In this document: positions 1-6,367 of the stretch, in pieces | Layout of the letters: each line of letters begins with the position of its first letter | Numbering within the stretch: the stretch's first letter is position 1 | Origin: Clostridiales bacterium UBA7044 | Lineage (GTDB): Bacteria > Bacillota > Clostridia > Oscillospirales > Oscillospiraceae | Assembly: GCA_002493965.1 (NCBI GenBank) | Contig: DLAP01000029.1 | Location: 18,670 to 32,469, forward strand | Reading direction: 5' to 3' | Length of the DNA stretch: 13,800 bases | The notes under the pieces: model-generated | The model's input: the letters and a program-made list of their open reading frames with translations, nothing else | Told to the model about the DNA's origin: nothing | The model's database searches: none | Made by a program: the position numbers and the translations under genes

Positions 1-479
1 GATCTGGGTCTTGAACATCAGATTAAAGTTCCGGATGGAGGTGAAGTTGTGCTTGCCGCAGATGGGGCAGACCACGTCCTCGTGGGAGGCGATGAAGTCG
101 TTCATCTCGGCGGGCTTCATAGCATCCACGTTGACTGCCCTTGCCGCTTTCGGCTGGCCTCGATCAGCTTGTCCGCACGGTGACGGGCGCCGCAGCCCTT
201 GCAGTCTACCAGGGGGTCGGAGAAGGAACCCACGTGACCGGTAGTAACCCAGGTCTGCGGGTTCATGAGGATGGCGGCATCCAGACCCACGTTGTAGTCG
301 GACTCCTGGACAAACTTCTTCATCCAGGCCTTTTTCACGTTGTTCTTAAACTCCACACCCAGGGGGCCGTAGTCCCAGGAGTTAGCCAGGCCGCCGTAGA
401 TTTCGGAGCCGGCGTAGACATAGCCCCGGTTCTTGCAGAGGTTCACGATCATATCCAGTGTCTTTTCGCTGTTTTTCAT
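1..479 (-). CDS. glyQS: Glycyl-tRNA synthetase (homodimer type), N-terminal part, apparent frameshift
   Basis: This class II aminoacyl-tRNA synthetase charges tRNA-Gly with glycine in the cytoplasm. The start ATG at 477-479 follows a GGAGGAAAT ribosome site. The first ~115 residues carry family hallmarks: the [18 protein letters not shown] stretch (about residues 24-41), [16 protein letters not shown], and [10 protein letters not shown]. This frame ends at a TGA at 117-119. The -1/+2 frame continues without stop to the window edge, encoding [14 protein letters not shown], a CPICGK zinc-type pair and [10 protein letters not shown], all expected in GlyRS. One base therefore appears to be missing around 135-160. 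With one base restored, the two parts join without a gap. Since this enzyme is normally essential, a sequencing or assembly error is likelier than true loss. The C-terminal catalytic and anticodon-binding parts lie beyond the left edge. A separate promoter sits just upstream, so it need not depend on plsC for transcription. Confidence 0.9.
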
Positions 480-520
480 TTTATTTCCTCCATACCAGTG
501 GTTTTCTTTCGAGAAATTAC

Positions 521-549
521 ATTATACGTTGCTTTTTCCGGAAAATCAA
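521..549 (-). promoter_or_regulatory. Sigma-A promoter of glyQS
   Basis: Read on the minus strand: -35 TTGATT (544-549), a 17-base spacer, and -10 TATAAT (521-526). The -10 is perfect and the spacing optimal. The -35 box overlaps the plsC stop codon (546-548), so glyQS can be transcribed independently in this compact intergenic space. The spacer contains the 8-base palindrome TTCCGGAA (536-543). The predicted 5' leader is only about 35 bases, too short for a T-box, which often controls aminoacyl-tRNA synthetase genes in Firmicutes. Confidence 0.75.
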
Positions 550-1379
550 GTATTTTCCGCCGCTTCCGGCCGGAAGTCTTCGCCCAAATCGCCAATCATC
601 ATTTCATAGACCTTGTTGCCCAAGTCTACGGTGGACATTCCCTGGTAGTCCTCCGGCTGCAATACGCCAACCAGATGCACCGGCACATGGGTGCGTTTGA
701 AGTGCGCCAGGTTGCGGAAGATATCCCGGGTGTTCTGGATGGTGCACACCACAATGGGCACCTTGGCCTTCTGGGCGATCTTAAAGACGCCGCTGCGGAA
801 GTGGTGAAGCTTTCCGTCCTTGCTGGTGTAGCCCTCGGGGAAGACGCCTACGGAAACCTCGTCATTGCGAATCAGCTGAATGCACTTGAGAATCACCTTC
901 AGGGCCTGTCGGTCATCCTCCCGGTCGATGGGCTGGCAGAGGATCTTATGCTGGAATTTGTTGATGATAAACAAATTCATGTTTTCCTTTTTGGTGATAA
1001 ACCCAAGCTGCTGGCCCCGGAAGACATTGAGCAGAATGCCAGGATCCGCCACAAACAGGTGATTGCACACCAGCAGGAACCGACCGTCCTTGGGCGCTTT
1101 CTCGAATCCCTCCTTATGAATCTTCACCCGAACCAGAGAAATGAGGGCTTCAATGTATACATCCATGACCCGGCGGTAGAAGGGATCGTCATGCTCCGCC
1201 TGGGGTTCGTTCAGATTCACCCGCCCACAGACGATGCACAGATAGGCAAACGCCAGCAGGAACAGGACCACATACCAGCCAAGAAATACCAGGGGAAGCC
1301 ACCAGAGACTCCAGCCAAGGCACAGGCACAAAATCACAGATAAAATCACGGAACCGGCGGCAATTCCCTTTAAAAGCAT
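546..1379 (-). CDS. plsC: PlsC-family 1-acyl-glycerol-3-phosphate acyltransferase
   Basis: This 277-aa membrane enzyme probably transfers an acyl chain to lysophosphatidic acid, giving phosphatidic acid for phospholipid synthesis. The N-terminus (about residues 5-50) has two adjacent hydrophobic helices. Acyltransferase block I is NHLFVAD at 106-112, the catalytic H-x4-D pair H107/D112. Block III is FPEG at 180-183, and VPIV near 207-210 fits block IV. I chose ATG 1377-1379 because GAGGAGG lies 6 bases upstream. A GTG 20 codons further upstream (1437-1439) would place the N-terminus over the -10 box at 1413-1418 and lacks a ribosome site. The length matches the family. Acyl donor and exact substrate cannot be read from sequence; a related lysophospholipid acyltransferase remains possible. 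Confidence 0.88.
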   Translation of the reverse strand: MLLKGIAAGSVILSVILCLCLGWSLWWLPLVFLGWYVVLFLLAFAYLCIVCGRVNLNEPQAEHDDPFYRRVMDVYIEALISLVRVKIHKEGFEKAPKDGRFLLVCNHLFVADPGILLNVFRGQQLGFITKKENMNLFIINKFQHKILCQPIDREDDRQALKVILKCIQLIRNDEVSVGVFPEGYTSKDGKLHHFRSGVFKIAQKAKVPIVVCTIQNTRDIFRNLAHFKRTHVPVHLVGVLQPEDYQGMSTVDLGNKVYEMMIGDLGEDFRPEAAENT

Positions 1380-1412
1380 AGCGGTCCTCCTCAGCTTTCC
1401 TCTTTTTTGTTC

Positions 1413-1441
1413 ATTATACTCTGTTTCCCGGGTTGACACAA
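1413..1441 (-). promoter_or_regulatory. Promoter of plsC
   Basis: Minus strand -10 TATAAT (1413-1418) is perfect. A TTGTGT -35 (1436-1441, three of six consensus bases) lies 17 bases away. Transcription would begin around 1405, leaving a short leader with the GAGGAGG site and supporting the ATG start at 1379. A short dyad TTGAC-N13-GTCAA (1433-1437 and 1451-1455) overlaps the -35 and could be an operator, though it may be chance. Confidence 0.6.
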
Positions 1442-1478
1442 GAGAAAATAGTCAACAAAGAGTTTTTTCACAAAAGGG

Positions 1479-1507
1479 TGGAAATTAGAGGAATCAACTG
1501 GTATAAT
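1479..1507 (+). promoter_or_regulatory. Extended -10 promoter for the membrane protein-cca operon
   Basis: TATAAT at 1502-1507 is preceded by TG at 1499-1500, forming the extended -10 TGGTATAAT. A weak -35 TGGAAA (1479-1484) lies 17 bases upstream. The predicted transcript begins about 30 bases before the start codon at 1546 and includes the GGAGGGA ribosome site. Confidence 0.65.
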
Positions 1508-1545
1508 ACAAAAAACAGCTTTCTATTGATCGGAGGGATTTTCCC

Positions 1546-2307
1546 ATGAGACAAATAAAGCGTTATCTGCCCTGGATCGTCCTGGCTCTGGGGGCTGTGG
1601 GGCTGGTGCTGCGGTGGATCCTCTACCGGGTGAACCTGGATGACCGGCTGCTGTTGACGCCGGGACACCCCTTGGAAATCCTGCTGTGGCTGCTCACTGC
1701 CGGCGCTTTTCTTCTGATCGCTCTCTGCGCCGGAAAAATGAAGGGGCCCACCGCCTACGAAGGGAATTTCCCCCCTTCCAAAGCCGCCTGCATTGGGTGC
1801 TGCGCCGCCGCGTTTCTCATCTGCTATACGACCCTGTCTATGGACGCGGGGCTTCCCGGCATTCCGGGACTATTATGGAAGGTGCTGGGCATCCTCTGCG
1901 CCCCCTGCCTGCTGGCCGCAGGCTTTGGCCGCCTGCTGGGGCGAAAGTCTTCCACCCTATTGTATGTGGTGCCCTGCCTGTTTTATATGTTCCACCTCAT
2001 TAACCATTACCGGACCTGGAGCAGCGAAAGTCAGCTGGAAACCTATTTCTATCCTCTGTTTGCCTCTGTAGCCATGACCTTTTTCCTGTTCTATACCGCC
2101 GCCTTCGCCGTGGACATCCCCCATCGGCGGATGCAGCTGGCCACAGGACTTTCCGCTGTCTTCCTGTGCATGGTAGACCTGTCCCGGACGGACTGCCCCT
2201 GGCTGTGTCTGGCGGGGGGGATCCTGGGCCTGACCAGCCTATGCGCCATAGAACCGGCGCCTGAAACACAAACAGGCAAGGAAGGAACGAGCCATGATCC
2301 TGCCTGA
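1546..2307 (+). CDS. Hypothetical polytopic membrane protein
   Basis: This 253-aa protein is not one I recognise. It begins at ATG 1546 after a CGGAGGGA ribosome site and has roughly six or seven hydrophobic segments: about residues 8-24, 42-62, 80-98, 108-130, 137-150, 165-190 and 198-235, with short basic loops between. The C-terminal tail is hydrophilic. No enzymatic motif, heme-binding pair or transporter signature stands out. It is rich in cysteine in and near the membrane segments (for example CIGCCAAAF near 82-90). Its last 14 bases overlap the start of cca, implying translational coupling in one operon, but that pairing alone does not tell its job. Confidence 0.75.
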   Translation: MRQIKRYLPWIVLALGAVGLVLRWILYRVNLDDRLLLTPGHPLEILLWLLTAGAFLLIALCAGKMKGPTAYEGNFPPSKAACIGCCAAAFLICYTTLSMDAGLPGIPGLLWKVLGILCAPCLLAAGFGRLLGRKSSTLLYVVPCLFYMFHLINHYRTWSSESQLETYFYPLFASVAMTFFLFYTAAFAVDIPHRRMQLATGLSAVFLCMVDLSRTDCPWLCLAGGILGLTSLCAIEPAPETQTGKEGTSHDPA

Positions 2308-3601
2308 TACCGTGAAGCAGTGCATCACCGCCCTGGAACAGTCCGGTTACGCCGCCTACGCGGTGGGAGGCTGCGTCCGGGATGCCTGCCTGAGGCTTAA
2401 GCCCAAGGATTACGACCTGTGCACCTCCGCCCTGCCTCAGGAGACGGAAGGTTTGTTCTGCCACTTTCCTTTGGTGCTGGCGGGAGAGAAGCACGGCACC
2501 GTGGGGGTGGTCACGGACTGCGGCGTGGTGGAAATCACCACCTTCCGAACGGAAGGAGACTACCAGGACAGCCGCCATCCGGACTGGGTGGCCTTTGTTC
2601 CCAGGGTGGAAAACGACCTTGCCCGCCGGGATTTTACCATCAACGCCATGGCTTTCTCCCCCAGCCGGGGATTTGTGGATCCCTTTGGGGGCCGGGAAGA
2701 TCTGGAAAAGAAGATCCTTCGTGCCGTAGGCGACCCCTGGGCCCGGTTCCGGGAGGATTCTCTGCGGATTCTGCGAGGGGTGCGGTTTGCCGTCCGCTTC
2801 CATTTGGATGTGGACCCGGAGACGGAAAGGGCCATGGAGGAAGAAGCGCCCCGGATGGAAAGCCTTGCCCGGGAGCGGGTTTTCGAGGAACTGTGCAAGC
2901 TTCTTCCTCTGGCGAGAGCGGAGGATTTAACCCGGTTCGCCCCCATTCTGGCGGCGGTGATTCCGGAGCTCGCGCCCATGATCGGCTTTGACCAGCGAAG
3001 CCCCCACCACGCCTACGACCTGTTCACCCACACCGCCCATGTGGTGGAGGGGGTGCCGCCGGATCTGACACTGCGGTGGGCGGCCCTATTGCACGATGTA
3101 GGAAAAATCCCCAGCTTCACCACGGATGAAACAGGACGGGGCCATTTCTATGGCCATGCCCAGGTGGGCGCGGACATGGCGGACGGGATTCTCCGCCGGT
3201 TAAAGGCCCCCACCGCCCTCCGGGAGGCGGCCGTCACTCTGATCCGGAATCATATGGAGCGGCGGCTGACGAAAAAGTCCCTCCGCCGTCTGGTCAGCGG
3301 TCTGGGCTTTCCTATGGCCCTTTCCATGCTCCGTCTTCAGGAGGCGGACATGGGCAGCAAGGGAACCGGCGAGGCGGAGGAGGAGAATATCTTCCCTCAG
3401 CTCTATGCCTTTCTGGAGGAAATCCGGCAGGAGGATGCCTGCCTCACCGTCAAAGATCTGGCCGTGGACGGAAACGATCTGATGGCCCTGGGCCTTCGTG
3501 GGAAAGCCATTGGCGAGGGGCTGCATACTCTGCTGGATCAGGTTCTGGACGAGGCTCTGCCCAACGAAAAAGAAGCCCTGCTGAATTACCTGCGCAGGTA
3601 A
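2294..3601 (+). CDS. cca: CCA tRNA nucleotidyltransferase with HD domain
   Basis: This 435-aa class II nucleotidyltransferase adds or repairs the CCA end of tRNA from CTP and ATP in the cytoplasm. The N-terminal polymerase head has GGCVRD (residues 25-30), the metal-binding pair D39/D41 in KDYDLCT, and RRDFTINAM (111-119). A region at 155-170 (SLRILRGVRFAVRF) fits the neck that follows. The C-terminal half contains an HD-type fold with H245, the HD pair in LLHDVGK (265-271), H285 and H288, and H320. Firmicute CCA enzymes often keep this HD region, whose phosphohydrolase activity cannot be assumed. The start overlaps the upstream membrane-protein gene by 14 bases, and the end precedes a GC-rich hairpin. 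A separate poly(A) polymerase or A-adding specificity cannot be excluded from motifs alone, but the full-length layout favours CCA addition. Confidence 0.92.
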   Translation: MILPDTVKQCITALEQSGYAAYAVGGCVRDACLRLKPKDYDLCTSALPQETEGLFCHFPLVLAGEKHGTVGVVTDCGVVEITTFRTEGDYQDSRHPDWVAFVPRVENDLARRDFTINAMAFSPSRGFVDPFGGREDLEKKILRAVGDPWARFREDSLRILRGVRFAVRFHLDVDPETERAMEEEAPRMESLARERVFEELCKLLPLARAEDLTRFAPILAAVIPELAPMIGFDQRSPHHAYDLFTHTAHVVEGVPPDLTLRWAALLHDVGKIPSFTTDETGRGHFYGHAQVGADMADGILRRLKAPTALREAAVTLIRNHMERRLTKKSLRRLVSGLGFPMALSMLRLQEADMGSKGTGEAEEENIFPQLYAFLEEIRQEDACLTVKDLAVDGNDLMALGLRGKAIGEGLHTLLDQVLDEALPNEKEALLNYLRR

Positions 3602-3609
3602 AAGATTCA

Positions 3610-3636
3610 TTTGCCGCCCCAACCGGCGGCAAATTT
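3610..3636 (+). terminator. GC-rich hairpin after cca, weak terminator or attenuator
   Basis: TTTGCCGCC (3610-3618) pairs perfectly with GGCGGCAAA (3625-3633) around the 6-base loop CCAACC. Only TTT follows before CG, so termination may be partial. It lies between the cca stop and the ribosome site of the lipoprotein gene. No separate promoter is obvious in the 54-base gap, so this may be an intra-operon attenuator or an mRNA-stability hairpin. Confidence 0.5.
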
Positions 3637-3655
3637 CGTAAAGAAGGAGTTCCTT

Positions 3656-4699
3656 ATGAGAAAGAAATGGCTTGCCCTGCTGCTAACCCTTTCCCTGCTG
3701 CTCAGCGGCTGTGTCATCGAAATCCACCTTCCCGAAACCCAGGCGTCTGTCTCCGAAGCTGGGCTCACCGTCCATTTTATTGACGTGGGTCAGGCGGACT
3801 GCGCCCTGCTGGAATGCGGGGGAGAATATCTGCTCATCGATGGCGGCAACCGGGATGACGGCCAGCTGATCGTGTCCTACTTAGAGCAGCAGGGGGTGGA
3901 GAGCCTTGCGGCGGTGGTCTGCACCCACGCTCATGAGGATCATGTAGGCGGACTTCCCTCGGTGCTGGCCGTCTACCCCACGAAAGCAGTCTACGCCCCC
4001 ACGAAGACCTATTCCTCCAAAATTTTTGACAGCTTCCTGTACTACGTTGACCAGCAGAGGCTTACCGTCACCATTCCCGCCCCGGGGGACACCCTGAGCC
4101 TGGGGGAGGCGGTTCTGACCGTGCTGGGACCGGTGAAGACCTATCCCGACCCCAACAACACCTCCATTGTGCTGAAGGTGGAATACGGCGATACCGCTTT
4201 CCTGTTCACCGGGGACATGGAGACGGATGCGGAAAACGATATGCTGGACTGGTGGGAGGGGCGCATGGACTTTGGCTGCGATGTGCTCAAGGTGGGGCAC
4301 CACGGCTCCAACACCTCCACCGGCTACCGCTTCCTCAATGAGGCAAATCCCACCTACGGTGTGATCTCCGTAGGAGAAGGAAACGACTACGGCCATCCCC
4401 ATGAGGAGCCTCTGTCCCGCTTAAAGCAGGCCGGGGTCATCATCCTGCGCACCGACAAGCTGGGCCACGTCATCGCATTCAGCGACGGGGAAACCATCCG
4501 CTTCACCTGGGAGAATCAAAACGTCCAGCCGGAGGACGCGGAGCCGGCAGATACCCGCTTTATCGGCAACAAAAATTCCAGAAAATTCCACAGTCCCGGC
4601 TGTGCCAATCTGCCCACGGAAAAGAATCAGGTGATTTTTGACAGCTACCAGGAGGCCATTGACGCGGGCTATGCCCCCTGCGGCAGCTGCCTGGGTTAA
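3656..4699 (+). CDS. Secreted ComEC-like metallo-beta-lactamase-fold lipoprotein with Ada-like zinc tail
   Basis: This 347-aa protein starts at ATG 3656 after AAGGAG. A basic hydrophobic signal peptide ends in the lipobox LLSGC, with Cys19 the likely lipid-anchored residue, placing it outside the membrane. Residues 38-290 match the soluble metallo-beta-lactamase domain found in ComEC/Rec2-like proteins: FIDVGQADCALLE (41-53), IDGG (61-64), the metal site HAHEDH (91-96), FTGD (184-187) and the HHGS motif (215-218). After an acidic linker comes a C-terminal module (about 302-346) with IGNKNSRKFH, C316 and CGSC (342-345). It resembles the Ada-type zinc-binding domain often fused to secreted nucleases and MBL proteins. 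The family suggests phosphodiester (nucleic acid) hydrolysis at the cell surface; this is inference, and the substrate is unknown. No ComEC channel domain is present. Confidence 0.85.
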   Translation: MRKKWLALLLTLSLLLSGCVIEIHLPETQASVSEAGLTVHFIDVGQADCALLECGGEYLLIDGGNRDDGQLIVSYLEQQGVESLAAVVCTHAHEDHVGGLPSVLAVYPTKAVYAPTKTYSSKIFDSFLYYVDQQRLTVTIPAPGDTLSLGEAVLTVLGPVKTYPDPNNTSIVLKVEYGDTAFLFTGDMETDAENDMLDWWEGRMDFGCDVLKVGHHGSNTSTGYRFLNEANPTYGVISVGEGNDYGHPHEEPLSRLKQAGVIILRTDKLGHVIAFSDGETIRFTWENQNVQPEDAEPADTRFIGNKNSRKFHSPGCANLPTEKNQVIFDSYQEAIDAGYAPCGSCLG

Positions 4700-4742
4700 A
4701 GGGAGGCCCTGAAAAAACTTTGAAAATTCCCAAAAATCCCTC

Positions 4743-4773
4743 TTGACTCTCTCCTTACGTCATGCTGTATGAT
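4743..4773 (+). promoter_or_regulatory. MerR-type promoter with 19-bp spacer
   Basis: TTGACT (4743-4748) and TATGAT (4768-4773) are separated by 19 bases. This over-long spacer is the hallmark of promoters activated by MerR-family DNA distortion. A dyad TGAC-N11-GTCA (4744-4747 and 4759-4762) lies largely between the elements. It sits directly upstream of the MerR gene at 4797, indicating autoregulation. GGAGGA at 4785-4790 supplies the ribosome site. Confidence 0.75.
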
Positions 4774-4796
4774 GATTTCCGAAAGGAGGAACCATC

Positions 4797-5534
4797 ATGA
4801 AAACAGTAACACAAATGGCTGCTCTCACCGGAATCAGCGTACGGACCCTGCGGTACTACGACGCCACGGGGCTGCTGAAGCCCACCGCCCTGACGGACGG
4901 GGGCTACCGGCTCTACGATGACCAGGCTCTGGAACGGCTGTACCTGATCCTGATTTACCGGGAACTGGGGTTTCCCTTAAAGGAGATCGGGAATATCCTG
5001 GAATCTGACGACTATGACCGGAACCGGGTTCTGGAGCGGCAGATTGCCCTTTTGGAGCAAAAGAAAACCCACCTGCAAAATCTGATCCATCTTGCGGTGG
5101 GACTAAAAATGATTGGAGTGAGATATTTGGAATTTGATAACTTTAAAATCGGGGAGCTGGACGACTACAGCGCCCAGGCAGAGACCTTATACGGAAAGAC
5201 GGATGCCTACCGGGAGTCCCAGGAAAAGGCCAAAGGCCGCACAAAAGAGCAGCAAGCGGATTTAGGCAGGCAGACTATGGCCATGTTTACGCAACTTGGT
5301 CAGATGAAGCACCTTTCCCCCGACCATCAGGAGGTTCAGGCCTGGGTCAAACGGCTGCAGGACTTCTTTACGGAGAATTTCTACAACTGTACCAACCAGC
5401 TTCTTCTGGGTCTGGGGGATCTGTACGCCGGAGGCGGCAGCCTGACGGAGAACATCGACATGGCCGGTGGAAAGGGTACCGGCGCCTTCGCCCGGGAGGC
5501 CATTCGCATTTACTGCGGCGCAGAAAAAGAATGA
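4797..5534 (+). CDS. MerR-family regulator with TipAS-like effector domain
   Basis: This 245-aa protein is a cytoplasmic transcription activator. The N-terminal winged helix (residues 2-70) has TGISVRTLRYYDATGLLKP and the wing GGYRLYDD typical of MerR proteins. A coiled dimerisation helix follows (about 76-105). The C-terminal half (about 123-242) resembles the TipAS antibiotic-recognition domain found in TipA, Mta and SkgA: LYGKTDAYRESQEKAKGRTKEQ opens it, followed by helices around FTQLGQMKHLSPDHQEVQAWV. Such domains bind diverse, often bulky hydrophobic ligands, and the regulators drive multidrug exporters or resistance genes. No exporter is next to it here; the only obvious target is its own 19-bp-spacer promoter. 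The ligand cannot be predicted. A strong terminator follows 15 bases after the stop, so it is probably monocistronic. Confidence 0.9.
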   Translation: MKTVTQMAALTGISVRTLRYYDATGLLKPTALTDGGYRLYDDQALERLYLILIYRELGFPLKEIGNILESDDYDRNRVLERQIALLEQKKTHLQNLIHLAVGLKMIGVRYLEFDNFKIGELDDYSAQAETLYGKTDAYRESQEKAKGRTKEQQADLGRQTMAMFTQLGQMKHLSPDHQEVQAWVKRLQDFFTENFYNCTNQLLLGLGDLYAGGGSLTENIDMAGGKGTGAFAREAIRIYCGAEKE

Positions 5535-5548
5535 TCCACAGCCACATT

Positions 5549-5580
5549 GCGGACGGTTTTTCCCGTCCGCTTTGCTTTTT
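5549..5580 (+). terminator. Rho-independent terminator of the MerR gene
   Basis: GCGGACGG (5549-5556) pairs with CCGTCCGC (5563-5570) around a 6-base loop and is followed by TTTGCTTTTT. It ends the monocistronic regulator transcript. Confidence 0.85.
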
Positions 5581-5610
5581 CACCCCCAAAACTTTGAACC
5601 ACTCTCTTGA

Positions 5611-5741
5611 CTCCCCCTCTGGGGGAGCTGTCGAGCGCAAGCGAGACTGAGAGGGCGCTGTTCCAGCGTAGCAACAGCGTCCCGTGTGCGCCCTCTCCGT
5701 CTCGGTGCCGCGCACCGATCCACCTCTCCCAAAGGGAGAGG
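5611..5741. repeat. Inverted pair of palindromic gut-Clostridia repeats (MITE-like)
   Basis: Two copies of one short element face each other. Copy A (5611-5655, plus) has a head hairpin CTCCCCC-TCT-GGGGGAG, a middle hairpin-like stretch and the tail GACTGAGAGGG. Copy B (5691-5741, minus) has CTCTCCC-AAA-GGGAGAG (5724-5740) as head and the tail CCCTCTCCGTC at its plus-strand left end. The tails form a perfect 10-base inverted repeat, GAGAGGGCGC (5649-5658) against GCGCCCTCTC (5688-5697). Between them CGCTGTT/AACAGCG (5656-5662, 5673-5679) also pairs, so the whole unit could fold into a cruciform or long RNA hairpin. No open frame with family features lies within. It resembles non-autonomous REP- or MITE-type elements. 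Confidence 0.75.
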
Positions 5742-5796
5742 CAAGTGCGTAGTTCTAAGATTTTAGAGCGGTGAAGAAACGGGGCAAGGCACTTGG

Positions 5797-5846
5797 CTCT
5801 CCCTTTGGGAGAGCTGGCAAAAATTTTTGATTTTTGACTGAGAGGG
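5797..5846 (+). repeat. Third copy of the palindromic repeat
   Basis: The head hairpin is CTCTCCC-TTT-GGGAGAG (5797-5813), followed by CTGGC, a run of A and T (CAAAAATTTTTG), and the tail GACTGAGAGGG (5836-5846). Head and tail match copies A and B while the middle differs completely. That is the pattern of a conserved frame around a variable hairpin. It abuts the stop codon of the DUF559 gene (5848-5850) and could serve as its 3' end structure. The 50 bases between copies B and C show no further feature. Confidence 0.72.
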
Positions 5847-5847
5847 C

Positions 5848-6210
5848 TTACCCTTCCAGCCTGCTTTGAATGATCCTATGAATTTTCTCACAAACCGCCT
5901 CAAATTGATTGTCGATCTCGCTGTTGGAAAAGCGAAGGACCTCCAGCCCATAATGTGCCAAACAGTCGCTGCGCTCTTTATCATAGGCCTGACCCTGTTC
6001 TGTATAGTGTTGTGAACCGTCAAGCTCGATCACCAATTTTGCGGACGCACAGTAAAAATCAACGATAAAAGAATCGATAATTCTCTGCTTATATATCTTT
6101 ACAGGATATTTTCTCAGGAAAAGATACCATAACTTCCGCTCATGAGGCGTCATATTGTGCCGCAATTCTTTTGCCTTGGGAAGTGCCTGATAGTTTTTCT
6201 TTACTTGCAT
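5848..6210 (-). CDS. DUF559 domain protein, Vsr-like nuclease fold
   Basis: This 120-aa protein is a compact single-domain DUF559 member. The start ATG at 6208-6210 follows AAGGAGG. The open frame extends further upstream, but that part overlaps the promoter and lacks the family pattern. Family features include LRHNMTPHERKLWYLFLRKY (15-34), VDFYC (50-54) and IELDGSQH (61-68), then YDKERSDCL and LEVLRFSNSEI. D51, E62 and D64 fit the acidic active-site positions of the PD-(D/E)xK/Vsr-like fold, although a canonical final lysine is not clear. These genes are widespread, often as solitary genes near repeats or mobile DNA. DNA cleavage or mismatch repair is suggested by the fold only. Here it stands alone, next to the palindromic repeats and divergent from the SLH gene. 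Confidence 0.87.
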   Translation of the reverse strand: MQVKKNYQALPKAKELRHNMTPHERKLWYLFLRKYPVKIYKQRIIDSFIVDFYCASAKLVIELDGSQHYTEQGQAYDKERSDCLAHYGLEVLRFSNSEIDNQFEAVCEKIHRIIQSRLEG

Positions 6211-6253
6211 ACGCGAACCTCCTTGGGAAACCGTCTGCCTGATGGTCTTTTTT

Positions 6254-6282
6254 ATTATACCAGATTCCGCCCCAGAAGGCAA
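6254..6282 (-). promoter_or_regulatory. Promoter of the DUF559 gene
   Basis: Minus strand: -35 TTGCCT (6277-6282), 17-base spacer, -10 TATAAT (6254-6259). A TG at the extended -10 position gives TGGTATAAT. The predicted leader is about 38 bases before the ATG at 6210. Confidence 0.7.
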
Positions 6283-6367
6283 ATCCGCACCCCTCCAAAA
6301 TTTTCTGAATAATTTTCCCATGGCTGGCAAACAATACCATCGGAAATCAATTTTGGAGGTATGAACC

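Noticed and set aside
480..545. T-box riboswitch before glyQS
   Set aside because: The gap is about 66 bases and already holds the promoter, leaving too little leader for a T-box.
141..1343. 400-codon plus-strand open frame
   Set aside because: It is antisense to plsC and glyQS, whose motifs, ribosome sites and promoters are clear; the translation has no recognisable family.
1380..1439. GTG start 20 codons upstream for PlsC
   Set aside because: No ribosome site there, and the likely -10 and -35 boxes fall inside this extension.
2000..2803. 267-codon minus-strand open frame
   Set aside because: Antisense across the membrane protein and cca; low-complexity Gly/Pro/Arg composition.
4700..4742. 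Terminator after the MBL lipoprotein gene
   Set aside because: Only a 3-bp GC stem can be drawn and no T tract follows; A-rich stretches dominate.
5611..5846. CRISPR array
   Set aside because: Only three copies in mixed orientation, with variable internal sequence and no regular spacers or cas genes.
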